A stretch of 64,000 nucleotides of DNA from Verrucomicrobiia bacterium (GTDB taxonomy: Bacteria > Verrucomicrobiota > Verrucomicrobiia > Limisphaerales > JADLHS01): assembly GCA_011525685.1 (NCBI GenBank), contig WYBW01000137.1, positions 1 through 64,000 on the forward strand, read 5' to 3'. Of this stretch, positions 8,461 through 16,849 are shown in pieces. Under the pieces are notes generated by a model. It was not told the origin of the DNA, did no database searches, and saw nothing but the letters and a program-made list of their open reading frames with translations. The position numbers were made by a program, and so were the translations under genes. Position 1 is the first letter of the stretch, and each line of letters starts with the position of its first letter.

Positions 8461-9639
8461 TTACCGCAGAAACAACTCCGCTGCGGCGTCGGCAAAACGC
8501 AGGCCGGTGGGGCTGAGACGAAAGCTCTCTCGTGACCGCTCCCCCCACCCACGCCGCACCAGCGTCTCCATGTCGGAAGCCCACTCGCGTCGCAAGTCAT
8601 GGCCGGTGGTGCGCTGAAAGTCCTCGAATGGCCACCCGGCCACCATGCGCAGTCCGAAGGCGGCCGTTTCCCCGGCGCGCGCAAAGGGGGCAAGTTCCTC
8701 GCGGGACTCGAGGGCACGCTTCCCCTGCTCCAACTGCTCGCAGTAGCGTTGCGTATTGGCCCAGTTCCGGGTGCGAACGCCGCCGATGTACTCGGTGGCG
8801 CTCGGGCCGAGACCATGGAACGAGCCGCCCCGCCAGTAGTTCACGTTGTGGCGACAGGCGCGCGTAGGCAAACTGTGAGGCGATTTTGGCGAAGCGCCCT
8901 TTTCATTGCGGGCGAAGTTTGCGATCTCATACTGGCACAAGCCGGCGCTGGCCGCTCGCTCCACCAGTTCCTCATACATCGCACAGGCCAGGTCTTCATC
9001 CCTGTCGAATCTGCCAGCTTGAAGCTGCTGAAACAGGGGTGTGTCTTCCTCGTAAATGACTTCGTAGCTCGAAAGATGTTCGCTGCCCAGTGCCAGCGCC
9101 TCACGCAAGGTCTGGCGCCAAACCTCAAGGGTTTGACCGGGAATCGCGAACATCAGATCGAGATTCAAGTTGTCGAAGCCGGCCCGGCGCAAGATCTCGA
9201 ACGACCGGAAGACCATGTCGCGCGTGTGGACGCGCCCCAGCCGGTCGAGCAGGGAAGCATCCAAAGACTGCACGCCCAGGGACAGCCGGTTGACTCCGTG
9301 TTCCCGCAACAACCGCGCCTTGTCCAGCGAGACGGTGGCCGGGTTGCACTCGACGGTGAACTCTTCCGCGCCCAGCAAATTCAGCCGATCCATGGCGGAA
9401 AGGATTTCGCTCCATTGGCGTAAGTTCAGCAGTGAAGGCGTTCCGCCTCCGAAAAAGATCGTGCGAGGCTTCAACGCGGGGGCGACGAGTTCCAGTTCCC
9501 GGATCAGGGCGCGCACGTAGCGCTGGATGAGTTCGCCGCTGGAAGCCTCTGAGTAAAAGGCGCAGTAGATGCACTTCTGCGCGCAGAACGGCACGTGAAC
9601 GTATAGACCGCCGACGCGGCCATCGCACGAATCCAACAT
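8461..9639 (-). CDS. hemW: HemW-like radical SAM protein
   Basis: A 392-residue radical S-adenosylmethionine protein. The iron-sulfur ligands are CxxxCxxC at Cys19, Cys23 and Cys26 (PFCAQKCIYC), followed by the SAM-binding GGGTPSLL and the family block NRLSLGVQSLD. The HemN_C region (YEIANFAR, then HNVNYWRGGSFHGLGPSATEY) identifies HemW, a heme-binding chaperone that passes heme to respiratory enzymes. It lacks the N-terminal features of true coproporphyrinogen oxidase HemN and was historically misannotated as such. An ATG start at 9639 places the ligand cluster at the usual position. It ends 63 bases from the convergent sulfatase gene. Confidence 0.9.
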   Translation of the reverse strand: MLDSCDGRVGGLYVHVPFCAQKCIYCAFYSEASSGELIQRYVRALIRELELVAPALKPRTIFFGGGTPSLLNLRQWSEILSAMDRLNLLGAEEFTVECNPATVSLDKARLLREHGVNRLSLGVQSLDASLLDRLGRVHTRDMVFRSFEILRRAGFDNLNLDLMFAIPGQTLEVWRQTLREALALGSEHLSSYEVIYEEDTPLFQQLQAGRFDRDEDLACAMYEELVERAASAGLCQYEIANFARNEKGASPKSPHSLPTRACRHNVNYWRGGSFHGLGPSATEYIGGVRTRNWANTQRYCEQLEQGKRALESREELAPFARAGETAAFGLRMVAGWPFEDFQRTTGHDLRREWASDMETLVRRGWGERSRESFRLSPTGLRFADAAAELFLR

Positions 9640-9704
9640 GCGTGCAGATTAGCTGAGGTCCACGCCGGCGACGATTCAAAACTTTTCGCCGGTGGCGCGC
9701 GTGA

Positions 9705-9914
9705 TTACATGGGGTGAAGGCGTTGGACGTTCTGGGCTTTCAGGCCCTTTTCGCTTGGGATGACATCGAACGTAACCTCTTCCCCTTCGTTCAGAGTCTT
9801 GAATCCGGCACCGACAATGGACGTGTGGTGAACGAAGACATCCTGGCCGGATTCCTGGGCGATGAAACCAAACCCCTTCTTATTGTCGAACCACTTTACT
9901 TTGCCGCTAGCCAT
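9705..9914 (-). CDS. Cold-shock domain protein (CspA family)
   Basis: A 69-residue single-stranded nucleic-acid-binding protein with the two RNP motifs (GKVKWFDNKKGFGFI and VFVHHTS) and the usual beta-barrel length. It acts as an RNA chaperone in the cytoplasm. The start is fixed at ATG 9914 by the classic MASGKVKWF opening and by an AGGAG ribosome-binding site eight bases upstream, one of the few good Shine-Dalgarno sites in this window. A strong promoter at 10028-10056 implies a leader of about 100 nt, as is typical for cold-regulated csp messages. Confidence 0.95.
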   Translation of the reverse strand: MASGKVKWFDNKKGFGFIAQESGQDVFVHHTSIVGAGFKTLNEGEEVTFDVIPSEKGLKAQNVQRLHPM

Positions 9915-9964
9915 AGTTCTCTCTCCTGAGCCGAAGCAAGCGTGCCCCAAAAAGAAGCGGACAC

Positions 9965-9979
9965 CACTGTCGCACAGTG
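9965..9979 (-). promoter_or_regulatory. Small hairpin in the csp leader
   Basis: A six-base-pair inverted repeat (CACTGT and ACAGTG around CGC) in the 5' leader of the cold-shock gene, about 50 bases upstream of its start codon. It may be part of a temperature-responsive leader structure. The element is short and could be chance. Confidence 0.35.
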
Positions 9980-10027
9980 AGTGCCCGGATGGATTTTTGA
10001 AGGCTGCATACGCCGCAACTGGGTCGA

Positions 10028-10056
10028 AGAATAAAAACCCGTTATGATTCAGTCAA
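10028..10056 (-). promoter_or_regulatory. Sigma70-type promoter of the csp gene
   Basis: On the minus strand TTGACT and TATTCT are separated by exactly 17 bases. Transcription would begin near 10020, giving a leader of about 105 nt before the csp ATG at 9914. The match, spacing and position upstream of a cold-shock gene make this one of the better promoter calls here. Confidence 0.6.
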
Positions 10057-10131
10057 GTGTTAGTTTTCTGAACTCGATGGAAATTCGCTGTGCGGCGGCG
10101 GTTGGCCGTTCAGAACCCGGGGTCCATTCCG

Positions 10132-10506
10132 CTAATCCGCCTGCAAGGCCTGCTCGATCAATTGCGGCAAGTGCGCCAGCACCGCGGCGTCCGACACGAC
10201 GAGACTTGCCCCCGCCTTCCGCGCTGCGGACTGAAGCTCTTCGGCCGCTTCGTCCGCGAAAGCGATGACCGGGATGTGAGCGGTCTGCGGGTGCTTCTTG
10301 AGCTTGGCGATGGCCGCACTGACGTCGCTCTTTTCAGCACCCAAGTCCACAAACACGAGCATCGGCCCTTCCTTTTGGGCGCACGCGCTCAATTGGTCCG
10401 GGTCTGAAAGCGGTTGCACGCGATAACGCAGGTCCTGCAGCCGGTTCACAAGCTGGCTGCCGGGCATCAATTCTTCGTACAAGACGAGCGCCAACGGTTG
10501 CGTCAC
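10132..10506 (-). CDS. Small degenerate receiver-domain protein
   Basis: A 124-residue single-domain protein with the length and strand pattern of a CheY-like receiver (LALVLYEELM, then MLVFVDLGAEKSD, then IPVIAFADEAAEEL, then ASLVVSDAAV). The central Asp of strand 3 (VFVDLG) is present, but the N-terminal acidic pair is replaced by Glu-Glu in a different context and the conserved Lys after strand 5 is missing. It is therefore probably a pseudo-receiver that binds partners rather than a normal phosphorylation switch. Translation begins at a GTG at 10506; the next in-frame ATG would remove strand 1. It is divergent from nusA and 140 bases from the nusA promoter. Confidence 0.7.
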   Translation of the reverse strand: MTQPLALVLYEELMPGSQLVNRLQDLRYRVQPLSDPDQLSACAQKEGPMLVFVDLGAEKSDVSAAIAKLKKHPQTAHIPVIAFADEAAEELQSAARKAGASLVVSDAAVLAHLPQLIEQALQAD

Positions 10507-10646
10507 AACGCCAGATTGAGTCGAACCACCCTGAAAAGCAAAAATAATTCTCGCTTGCAGCGTTCCAGCGGTGTCCGGCGGCTATGACCCGAGGCCGGTG
10601 GCCCGGAAGCAGTCCGTCACGGCTTGGAATTTGGCTGGATTTTGGC

Positions 10647-10676
10647 TTGACGCACATTTGGAGTCCTTTTTATGCT
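10647..10676 (+). promoter_or_regulatory. Sigma70-type promoter upstream of nusA
   Basis: TTGACG and TATGCT are separated by 18 bases, upstream of nusA. A start site near 10683 would give a leader of about 85 nt containing the terminator-like hairpin at 10719-10751. Confidence 0.6.
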
Positions 10677-10718
10677 CAAGCTAGAACGGTAAAGTTTGCC
10701 GGCCTCGGTCGGCTTGTG

Positions 10719-10751
10719 AAAGTCGGAAGAGTCACCTTCTCCGACTTTTTT
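10719..10751 (+). terminator. Intrinsic terminator/attenuator in the nusA leader
   Basis: A nine-base-pair perfect stem (AAAGTCGGA and TCCGACTTT) closes a 12-base loop and runs directly into a T-rich tract ending at 10751, which is the full form of a rho-independent terminator. It lies between the nusA promoter and the nusA start at 10768, so it would act on nusA transcription itself rather than end another gene on this strand. A shorter GC-rich hairpin (GCCG and CGGC, about 10698-10714) precedes it and might compete. Autogenous attenuation by NusA is a reasonable inference. Confidence 0.7.
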
Positions 10752-10767
10752 GTTCCCCGGGTGGGGA

Positions 10768-12063
10768 ATGAGTGACGAGCGTATGAATGCAGATTTCCTG
10801 GCCGTCCTGGAGTTTTGGGAGCGCGAAAAGGGCATCAGCCGTGATGTCCTGATTTCGGCTGTACAAGAGGCTTTGCTCTCGGCCGCCAAAAAAGCTGTCG
10901 GCCCCGCCCGCGAGTTGCGGGTGGAAATTGACCCCAAGAACGGTGACATCCGGGCCTTCGCCAAGCTGGTGGTGGCCGACCGCGTCATCTCCAAGCATGA
11001 TCAGATTTCAGTGTTCGATGCCCGGCGCACCAAGCCGGAGGCTCAGGTGGGTGACGAACTCGAATTGGAAGTCACCCCCACCGGTTTCGGCCGCATCGCG
11101 TCCCAATATGCCAAGCAGGCGCTCATGCAACAGATCCGGCGTGCGGAGAAGGCGCTGATTTTCACGGAGTTCAAAGACCGCGTTGGAGACATCATCGGCG
11201 GTACCGTTCGGCGGTTCGATCGTTCGGATGTGCTGGTGGACTTGGGCAAATACGAAGCACTGCTGCCGAACAAGGAGCGCGTGCCCACCGAGGAATACCA
11301 GGTGGGCGAGCGGATTCGTTGTTACGTCAAGGCCGTCGAACAAGGCCCGCACGGCCCGGAGATCATTTTGTCGCGGGCCGACCCGCGGTTCGTCGTGAAA
11401 CTCTTTCAGTTGGAAGTGTCCGAGATCAACGACGGCACCATCGAGATCAAGGGCATTGCCCGGGAACCCGGCTTCCGCACCAAGCTCGCCGTCTGGACGC
11501 GTGATGAGAAGGTGGACCCTGTGGGCGCGTGCGTGGGGTTGCGGGGGCAGCGCGTCAAGAACATCGTTCGCGAGCTGAATAACGAGAAAGTGGACATCAT
11601 CCGCTGGGATCCGAACGTCCGCACCTTCATCACCAACGCCCTTTCCCCGGCCAAACTCAAGACTTTTGAGATAGACGAAGCCAGCAAACGCGTCAAAATT
11701 ATCGTTAGCGAAGATCAGCTCTCGCTGGCCATCGGCAAACGCGGGCAGAACGCCCGGCTCACCTCCAAACTCACGGGCTGGCAGGTGGACATCGAAGCGG
11801 AAGTGGTCCAAACCAAGGGTTTTGAGGAAAAAGTGGCCGAAGCGGTCGAACTGCTCGCCGCCATTCCGGGCATTGCGCGGGAAAGCGCGGATGCGCTCGT
11901 GCATGCGGGTTTGACCCGGCTGGAAGACTTGTTGCAGGCCGACGTCAGCGACCTGGCGGATATTCCGCAAATTGGCGAACAAGCCACGGCCGTGATGGAA
12001 GCGGCTCGCGCCGAGGCCGAACGCCGGAAGATTCAGGTGGGGGATAACGCCGCCGCCGAGTGA
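10768..12063 (+). CDS. nusA: Transcription termination/antitermination factor NusA
   Basis: A 431-residue RNA-polymerase-associated factor that modulates pausing, termination and antitermination. In order: the N-terminal polymerase-binding domain (ALLSAAKKAVGP), an S1 domain (about 130-200, GDIIGGTVRRF), two KH domains (GACVGLRGQRVKNI and LAIGKRGQNARL) and a C-terminal helix-hairpin-helix segment (AIPGIARESADALV). A GTG/TTG upstream at 10750 is in frame but overlaps the terminator; ATG 10768 is listed and ATG 10783 (MNADF) is equally credible. It heads nusA-infB-rbfA-nrnA. The rimP gene that normally precedes nusA is absent from this position. Confidence 0.95.
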   Translation: MSDERMNADFLAVLEFWEREKGISRDVLISAVQEALLSAAKKAVGPARELRVEIDPKNGDIRAFAKLVVADRVISKHDQISVFDARRTKPEAQVGDELELEVTPTGFGRIASQYAKQALMQQIRRAEKALIFTEFKDRVGDIIGGTVRRFDRSDVLVDLGKYEALLPNKERVPTEEYQVGERIRCYVKAVEQGPHGPEIILSRADPRFVVKLFQLEVSEINDGTIEIKGIAREPGFRTKLAVWTRDEKVDPVGACVGLRGQRVKNIVRELNNEKVDIIRWDPNVRTFITNALSPAKLKTFEIDEASKRVKIIVSEDQLSLAIGKRGQNARLTSKLTGWQVDIEAEVVQTKGFEEKVAEAVELLAAIPGIARESADALVHAGLTRLEDLLQADVSDLADIPQIGEQATAVMEAARAEAERRKIQVGDNAAAE

Positions 12064-12155
12064 GAATTTTATGTTTGCCGCGCCAGACCTTTGCGCCGGC
12101 AGCGTTTAGCCTATGAACGCTGTGTGGCAGAGTCGGTTGCACCGGATAGATCATT

Positions 12156-14654
12156 ATGCCCGTTCGTATTTACGAAATCTCGAAGAAGCTCGGATTGGAG
12201 AACAAACAAGTGATCTCCAAAGCCAAGGAACTGGGCATCGCCGGCGCGCGCGTTGCTTCCAGTTCGCTCGATAAGATCACCGCCGAGTATCTCGAAGAGC
12301 AACTGCGCAAGGACCACCCCGAAAAAGTCATCACCGCCGAGCCTCCACCCGCTCCGCCGCCCGCCTCGCCACCACCCGCAGCCCCGGAACCCATCGTCGT
12401 TCTTAAAGCCGCGCCCGCACCGGCCGGCCCTCCACCAACCGAGGCCGCGCCATCCCTGCCCAGCGTCGGGACTGAAGCGAAGCCCCAGCCCGATGGCGCA
12501 CCGGCTTCTCCGGCCGAGGTCATCGAGCCAGAACCGAAACCTGTCCCGCCCACTCCGCCCGCCCCACCACCGCCACCACCGCCACCACCCGGGCCCAAGG
12601 TCGGCGACAAAGTCGGGTTCATCCAATTACCCAGCAAACCCGCTCCGCGAGCGCCTGAACGGCGGGAACCACCCAAGTGGCCCTCCCGCCCCACAGATTC
12701 CTCCAAGACGGAGTTCACCCGGCGCGGTGACATTCGCAGCGTGCGAGGTGGAACAACCCCGCCGGGCATGCCTGCTGCCGGCACGCGGGCGGCGGCGCCG
12801 CAAAAGGCCGGAATCGGAGCGAAGGCTGAACCGGCTGCACCCAAGGTCGTTTTGCCCGCCGATGCGCAGGTCATCACGCTCAAGCCGCCCATCGTCGTGC
12901 GCGAACTGGCCGAGCAGCTCAAACAAAAGCCGTTCAAGGTCATCGCCGATCTGATGGAGGTAGGTGTCTTCGCCAACGTGAACCAGGCGATTGACGAAAA
13001 GATTGCCCAGCAAATATGCGCCAAGTACGGCTTCCGCTTCGAGGTCGAGAAACGCGAGCGCGGGGCGGGTGTGGTCCACGCGCCGGTCAAAAAGGTTGAA
13101 CTCGACATCGAGGACAAGGCCGAGGAGCTCAAGCCGCGCCCGCCTGTCGTGACCATCATGGGGCATGTGGACCACGGCAAGACCACGCTGCTGGACGTGA
13201 TCCGCAAGGCGAATGTGGCCGCGGGCGAAGCCGGCGGCATCACGCAGCACATCGGCGCCTACACCATTTCCTTCCCGCATCCCGAACGGAAGAACGAACT
13301 CCAGCAGATCACCTTCCTCGACACTCCGGGTCACGCCGCGTTCAGTTCCATGCGCGCCCGCGGCGCCAACGTCACCGACATTGTCGTGCTCGTCGTCGCC
13401 GCCAATGACGGCGTCATGCCGCAAACGTTGGAAGCGTTGAATCACGCCCGGGCGGCCAAAGTGCCAATTCTGGTCGCCGTCAACAAAATTGACCACCCGA
13501 ACGCCAACGCCATGAAGGTCCGGCAACAATTGCAGGACAAGGGCCTGGTGCCGGACGACTGGGGCGGCGATACGATTTTTGTGGACGTCTCCGCGCTCAC
13601 CAAGCAGGGCGTGGACAAGTTGCTCGAGATGATCCTTCTCCAGGCGGATTTGCTGGAACTCAAGGCCAATCCCAACCGCCGCGCCAAAGGCAACGTGATT
13701 GAATCCGGGCTGGAACCGGGCGGTCCCATGGCCACGGTCCTGGTGCGCAAAGGCACGTTGCGCGTGGGCGACGTGATCATCTGCGGCGAGTACTACGGCA
13801 AGGCGCGGGCGTTGATCAACGAGGAAGGCAAACGCCTCAAGGAGGCCGGCCCTTCGGTGGCGGTCAAAGTTCTGGGCCTGAACGGCGTGCCGGAGGCGGG
13901 CATCGAATTCAGCGCCGTCGAGGACGAGCGCTCCGCCCGCAACCTCGCCGAGCAGCGGGCTCAATTGGCCCGCACCCAAGACCAGGAGAAGCGCTCCAAA
14001 GTCACCCTGGAAAACCTGTTCGCCACGCTCGAGTCCCAACAGAGCAAGGTGCTCAAGGTCGTCGTCAAGGCCGACACCCAGGGATCGGTGGAGGCCATCG
14101 TCGAGGCACTCCAGAAAATCGAATCCGACAAGGTCACACTCGAGGTGATTCACAGCGACGTGGGCACCATCACCGAAAACGACGTGGCGCTGGCGTCGGC
14201 TTCGCACGGGGTGATCCTTGGATTCCATACGCGCTTGGACAGCACCGCGGCCGAGAAGGCAAAGCACGAGGGCGTGCAGATCAAACTCTACGCCATCATC
14301 TACGAGCTCATTGATCAGGTGAAGGAAGCCATGGCGGGTCTGCTCGAACCGGTCATCCGCGAAGTCGTGGTTGGCTCGGCGGAAGTGCGCCAGATATTCG
14401 AGCTGTCCAAAGGCGCGCCGGTGGCTGGCTGCATGGTCAGTTCCGGCCGCATCGTGAAGGGCAAGGTCCGCGTCCGCCGCCGCAAGGACATCATTTACGA
14501 GGGCATCATCCAATCGCTGCGCCGCTTCCAGGACGAGGTCAACGAGGTGCGCGCCGGCATGGAGTGCGGCATCCGCATCGAGGGCTACAGCGACTTTCAA
14601 GTCGGCGACGCCATCGAATGTTACTCCATTGAAAAGGTGGCCCAGAAACTTTGA
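12156..14654 (+). CDS. infB: Translation initiation factor IF-2
   Basis: An 832-residue GTPase that brings initiator tRNA to the 30S subunit. It has an N-terminal IF2_N helix bundle ([20 protein letters not shown]), then a long linker with proline runs (about residues 62-150), a second IF2_N-like element near 245-300 and the GTPase core: G1 GHVDHGKTT near 336, G3 DTPGHAAF, G4 NKID. Domains II-IV follow to the C-terminus ([17 protein letters not shown]). The poly-Pro runs probably need EF-P for translation. It lies 92 bases after nusA, in the standard order nusA-infB-rbfA. Confidence 0.97.
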   Translation: MPVRIYEISKKLGLENKQVISKAKELGIAGARVASSSLDKITAEYLEEQLRKDHPEKVITAEPPPAPPPASPPPAAPEPIVVLKAAPAPAGPPPTEAAPSLPSVGTEAKPQPDGAPASPAEVIEPEPKPVPPTPPAPPPPPPPPPGPKVGDKVGFIQLPSKPAPRAPERREPPKWPSRPTDSSKTEFTRRGDIRSVRGGTTPPGMPAAGTRAAAPQKAGIGAKAEPAAPKVVLPADAQVITLKPPIVVRELAEQLKQKPFKVIADLMEVGVFANVNQAIDEKIAQQICAKYGFRFEVEKRERGAGVVHAPVKKVELDIEDKAEELKPRPPVVTIMGHVDHGKTTLLDVIRKANVAAGEAGGITQHIGAYTISFPHPERKNELQQITFLDTPGHAAFSSMRARGANVTDIVVLVVAANDGVMPQTLEALNHARAAKVPILVAVNKIDHPNANAMKVRQQLQDKGLVPDDWGGDTIFVDVSALTKQGVDKLLEMILLQADLLELKANPNRRAKGNVIESGLEPGGPMATVLVRKGTLRVGDVIICGEYYGKARALINEEGKRLKEAGPSVAVKVLGLNGVPEAGIEFSAVEDERSARNLAEQRAQLARTQDQEKRSKVTLENLFATLESQQSKVLKVVVKADTQGSVEAIVEALQKIESDKVTLEVIHSDVGTITENDVALASASHGVILGFHTRLDSTAAEKAKHEGVQIKLYAIIYELIDQVKEAMAGLLEPVIREVVVGSAEVRQIFELSKGAPVAGCMVSSGRIVKGKVRVRRRKDIIYEGIIQSLRRFQDEVNEVRAGMECGIRIEGYSDFQVGDAIECYSIEKVAQKL

Positions 14655-14753
14655 AGCGAAACAGACCATGATCCGGAAAAAGATTGAGATCAGGAGCAGT
14701 GCCAATGCGGCGCGGGTTTCTTGATCTTCATCTGCCTCCCAAACTTTGACCTC

Positions 14754-15122
14754 ATGCCCTCTCATCGTCTCCAGCGTGTGCGCGAATTGTTGAAGCGCGA
14801 GATTGGCGAGGTCATCCGCCGCGAGATTCCCGTGGCGGAGGCCGGCCTGGTTTCCGTGAACGACGTCGAGCCTGCCGGCGATCTCAAGTCGGCCACCGTG
14901 TTCATCAGCATTCTCGGCAACGCCGACCAGCAAAAGCGCGGACTGGCGATGTTGACCCATCACCGCGCCCGCATCCAGGGCCTGGTGGGCCGCGCGGTGA
15001 TCCTCAAATACACCCCCACCTTGCGGTTCGTGATTGACGACTCGGTGGTGCGCGGCAATCGCGTCCTGGAGATCATTGACGAACTGGAAAAGGCCGCCCC
15101 GGCGGAATCCGGGACGGAATAG
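14754..15122 (+). CDS. rbfA: 30S ribosome-binding factor A
   Basis: A 122-residue KH-like protein that helps 16S rRNA 5'-end maturation and cold adaptation. The typical opening MPSHRLQRVRELLKREIGEV and the end of the domain (TPTLRFVIDDSV) are intact. The ATG at 14754 gives the usual RbfA start; an upstream in-frame start at 14721 would add unconserved residues. It sits 99 bases after infB, followed by the nrnA-type gene, as in many bacterial nus operons. Confidence 0.93.
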   Translation: MPSHRLQRVRELLKREIGEVIRREIPVAEAGLVSVNDVEPAGDLKSATVFISILGNADQQKRGLAMLTHHRARIQGLVGRAVILKYTPTLRFVIDDSVVRGNRVLEIIDELEKAAPAESGTE

Positions 15123-15176
15123 CCGGAAACAGATTAAATCAAACCAGCACTCCTTCCCGGCCCGACCCGACAGGTG

Positions 15177-16160
15177 ATGAAAAACACTCCCAGAATCGTT
15201 CAACGAATCCTCGAGGCCATCCGGCAAAATCACTCCTTCTGCGTCGTGGGCCATGTCCGGCCTGACGGCGATTGCATCGGATCGCAACTGGGTCTCACCC
15301 TGGCGCTTCGCAACCTGGGCAAGAAGGTGGTCTGCTGGAACCAAGACCCCTTGCCGCAAAAGTACCGTTTCCTTGACCCGGAAGGCATCATCCAACCGCC
15401 ACGGCGCGGGATGAAGTTCGACTGCGTCATCGCCACCGATTGCGCCAGTTTTGAGCGGTTGGGCAACGTGGGCCCGTTCATCGCCCGGCGCAAACCTCTC
15501 ATCAACATTGACCATCACGAGAGCAACACCCTTTACGGCGATTTGAACTGGGTTTCGGCCCGCGAACCCTCCACTGGCGAGCTCATTTATCGCCTGCTCA
15601 AGGCCGGACGCTGGCCGGTCACCCGGGCCATTGCCGACTGCCTGTTTGCGGCGGTCTCCACCGACACCGGCTCGTTCCAATACGCGACCACCCGCCCGGC
15701 CACCTTGCACGCCGCCGGCGAACTCGTGGCCCACGGCGCCAACCTCGCCCGGATTTGTGACGAGGTTTACCAGTCCTATCCCCTGTCCCGCGTCCGACTG
15801 CTCCAGCACGTGTACAACCGCTTCCGGCTGACGCACAATGACCGGATTGCCTGGTTCTGGCTCAAACAGGCGGACTTCACCCGCACGGGCGCGGACAGCG
15901 CGGATTCCGAGGGATTGATTGACCACATCCGCGCCATTGAACCGGTCGTCATCGCCTGCGTGTTTGAGGAACTGGAGCCGGAACTCACCCGGGTGAGCCT
16001 GCGCTCCAAAAGCGATAAAGTGAACGTGAATGAAATCGCCGCGCAGTTTGGCGGCGGCGGGCATCCGGCGGCGGCAGGCGCCCGCATCCCCGGCAAACCG
16101 GTCACCGTTCAACGCCGGGTGCTGGGCGCCCTCAAAAAAGCCCTCAACTCCACCCGCTGA
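15177..16160 (+). CDS. nrnA: DHH/DHHA1 phosphoesterase, NrnA-like
   Basis: A 327-residue DHH-family phosphoesterase of the NrnA (oligoribonuclease / pAp phosphatase) type that degrades nanoRNA or 3'-phosphoadenosine phosphate. The manganese-binding motifs are present: GHVRPDGDCIGS, the central ATDC, NIDHHESN (the DHH motif) and TDTGSFQYAT. The DHHA1 substrate-binding domain ends with GGGGHPAAAGARI. Start at ATG 15177, directly after an in-frame GTG; a GACAGGTG segment precedes it. The position after rbfA is common for this family. The truB gene that often follows is not here. Confidence 0.93.
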   Translation: MKNTPRIVQRILEAIRQNHSFCVVGHVRPDGDCIGSQLGLTLALRNLGKKVVCWNQDPLPQKYRFLDPEGIIQPPRRGMKFDCVIATDCASFERLGNVGPFIARRKPLINIDHHESNTLYGDLNWVSAREPSTGELIYRLLKAGRWPVTRAIADCLFAAVSTDTGSFQYATTRPATLHAAGELVAHGANLARICDEVYQSYPLSRVRLLQHVYNRFRLTHNDRIAWFWLKQADFTRTGADSADSEGLIDHIRAIEPVVIACVFEELEPELTRVSLRSKSDKVNVNEIAAQFGGGGHPAAAGARIPGKPVTVQRRVLGALKKALNSTR

Positions 16161-16169
16161 GTTTTCGCC

Positions 16170-16226
16170 ATGCAAGAATTGTCCACGCTCGACGGTGACA
16201 TCCTCAAAGCGGGTTTACATCCATGA
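16170..16226 (+). CDS. 18-codon ORF overlapping the following membrane-protein gene
   Basis: ATG 16170 opens an 18-residue frame (begins MQELSTLDG) whose TGA overlaps the ATG of the next gene in the four-base arrangement ATGA at 16223-16226. It could be a translational coupling leader or a remnant of a lost gene. There is no homology evidence, and the length makes it weak. Confidence 0.25.
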   Translation: MQELSTLDGDILKAGLHP

Positions 16227-16783
16227 CCTTGAAATTATCAACGCTGGCCATTCTGCTCGGGCTGGGCATGGCCGCGCCCCAGGTTTACGGTTTGATGAAG
16301 CCCGGCGCTTTTGCCGCGGCGGCGCGGAAATTTCCCCGCTCATTGCCCGCGGGTTATTGCCTCATCGCGCTGGGGACGCTCTGGTTCTTGTGGAACGTCA
16401 AGCAGGAATCCCTGGCCGATTTCGCGGCTTACAAGAATTACATGATGATCGGTTTTGCCGCGGTGGGTTTGGGGACCTGCATTTTCGTGCAGGACTTCCT
16501 GGCGGTGCGCGGACTGGCGGTGGTGCTGTTGCTTCTGGGCAAGCTCATGGTGGACACCGGCCGGCCGCACCTGGGCGAAACCCCGTGGGTGCTGGTGATC
16601 CAGACCTGGGCCTACGTGTTGGTGGTGGCGGGAATGTGGTTTACCATCTCGCCGTGGCGACTGCGGGACTTGCTGAACTGGGCCACGGCCACCGAACAGC
16701 GCGTCAAGATCGGCAGCTCCATCCGGCTCGCATTTGCGTTGTTCGTGATCGTGCTCGGGCTGACGGCGTTTCGGGCGCTGTGA
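16223..16783 (+). CDS. Small polytopic membrane protein of unknown function
   Basis: A 186-residue protein with four to six hydrophobic segments (for example LAILLGLGMAAPQVYGL, CLIALGTLWFLWNV, GLAVVLLLLGKLMV and a C-terminal LAFALFVIVLGLTAFRAL). Short loops and a few charged residues suggest an inner-membrane protein. No transport, enzyme or binding motif could be recognised. It lies 62 bases after nrnA and 66 before a GT9 glycosyltransferase gene, all on the same strand, so it may belong to the tail of the nus operon or to an envelope-polysaccharide unit. Both ends overlap short ORFs by four bases. Confidence 0.75.
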   Translation: MTLKLSTLAILLGLGMAAPQVYGLMKPGAFAAAARKFPRSLPAGYCLIALGTLWFLWNVKQESLADFAAYKNYMMIGFAAVGLGTCIFVQDFLAVRGLAVVLLLLGKLMVDTGRPHLGETPWVLVIQTWAYVLVVAGMWFTISPWRLRDLLNWATATEQRVKIGSSIRLAFALFVIVLGLTAFRAL

Positions 16784-16842
16784 AAGTGGTGGAGCTTCCA
16801 CAAAGCCCGCTCGGCGCGTTCTTGAACGCGATGAATAACTGA
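16780..16842 (+). CDS. 20-codon ORF coupled to the end of the membrane-protein gene
   Basis: GTG 16780 overlaps the TGA of the preceding gene (GTGA) and opens a 20-residue frame (VKVVELPQS) that stops at 16842, seven bases before the GT9 start. As with 16170-16226, it may be a coupling peptide or chance. No conserved motif is seen. Confidence 0.22.
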   Translation: MKVVELPQSPLGAFLNAMNN

Positions 16843-16849
16843 CGGACCA

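Noticed and set aside
12627-16175. Very long minus-strand open frame of 1182 codons opposite infB, rbfA and nrnA
   Set aside because: It is an antisense shadow of well supported genes in high-GC DNA; the sequence has no domain and is rich in His, Gly and Arg as expected for reverse frames.
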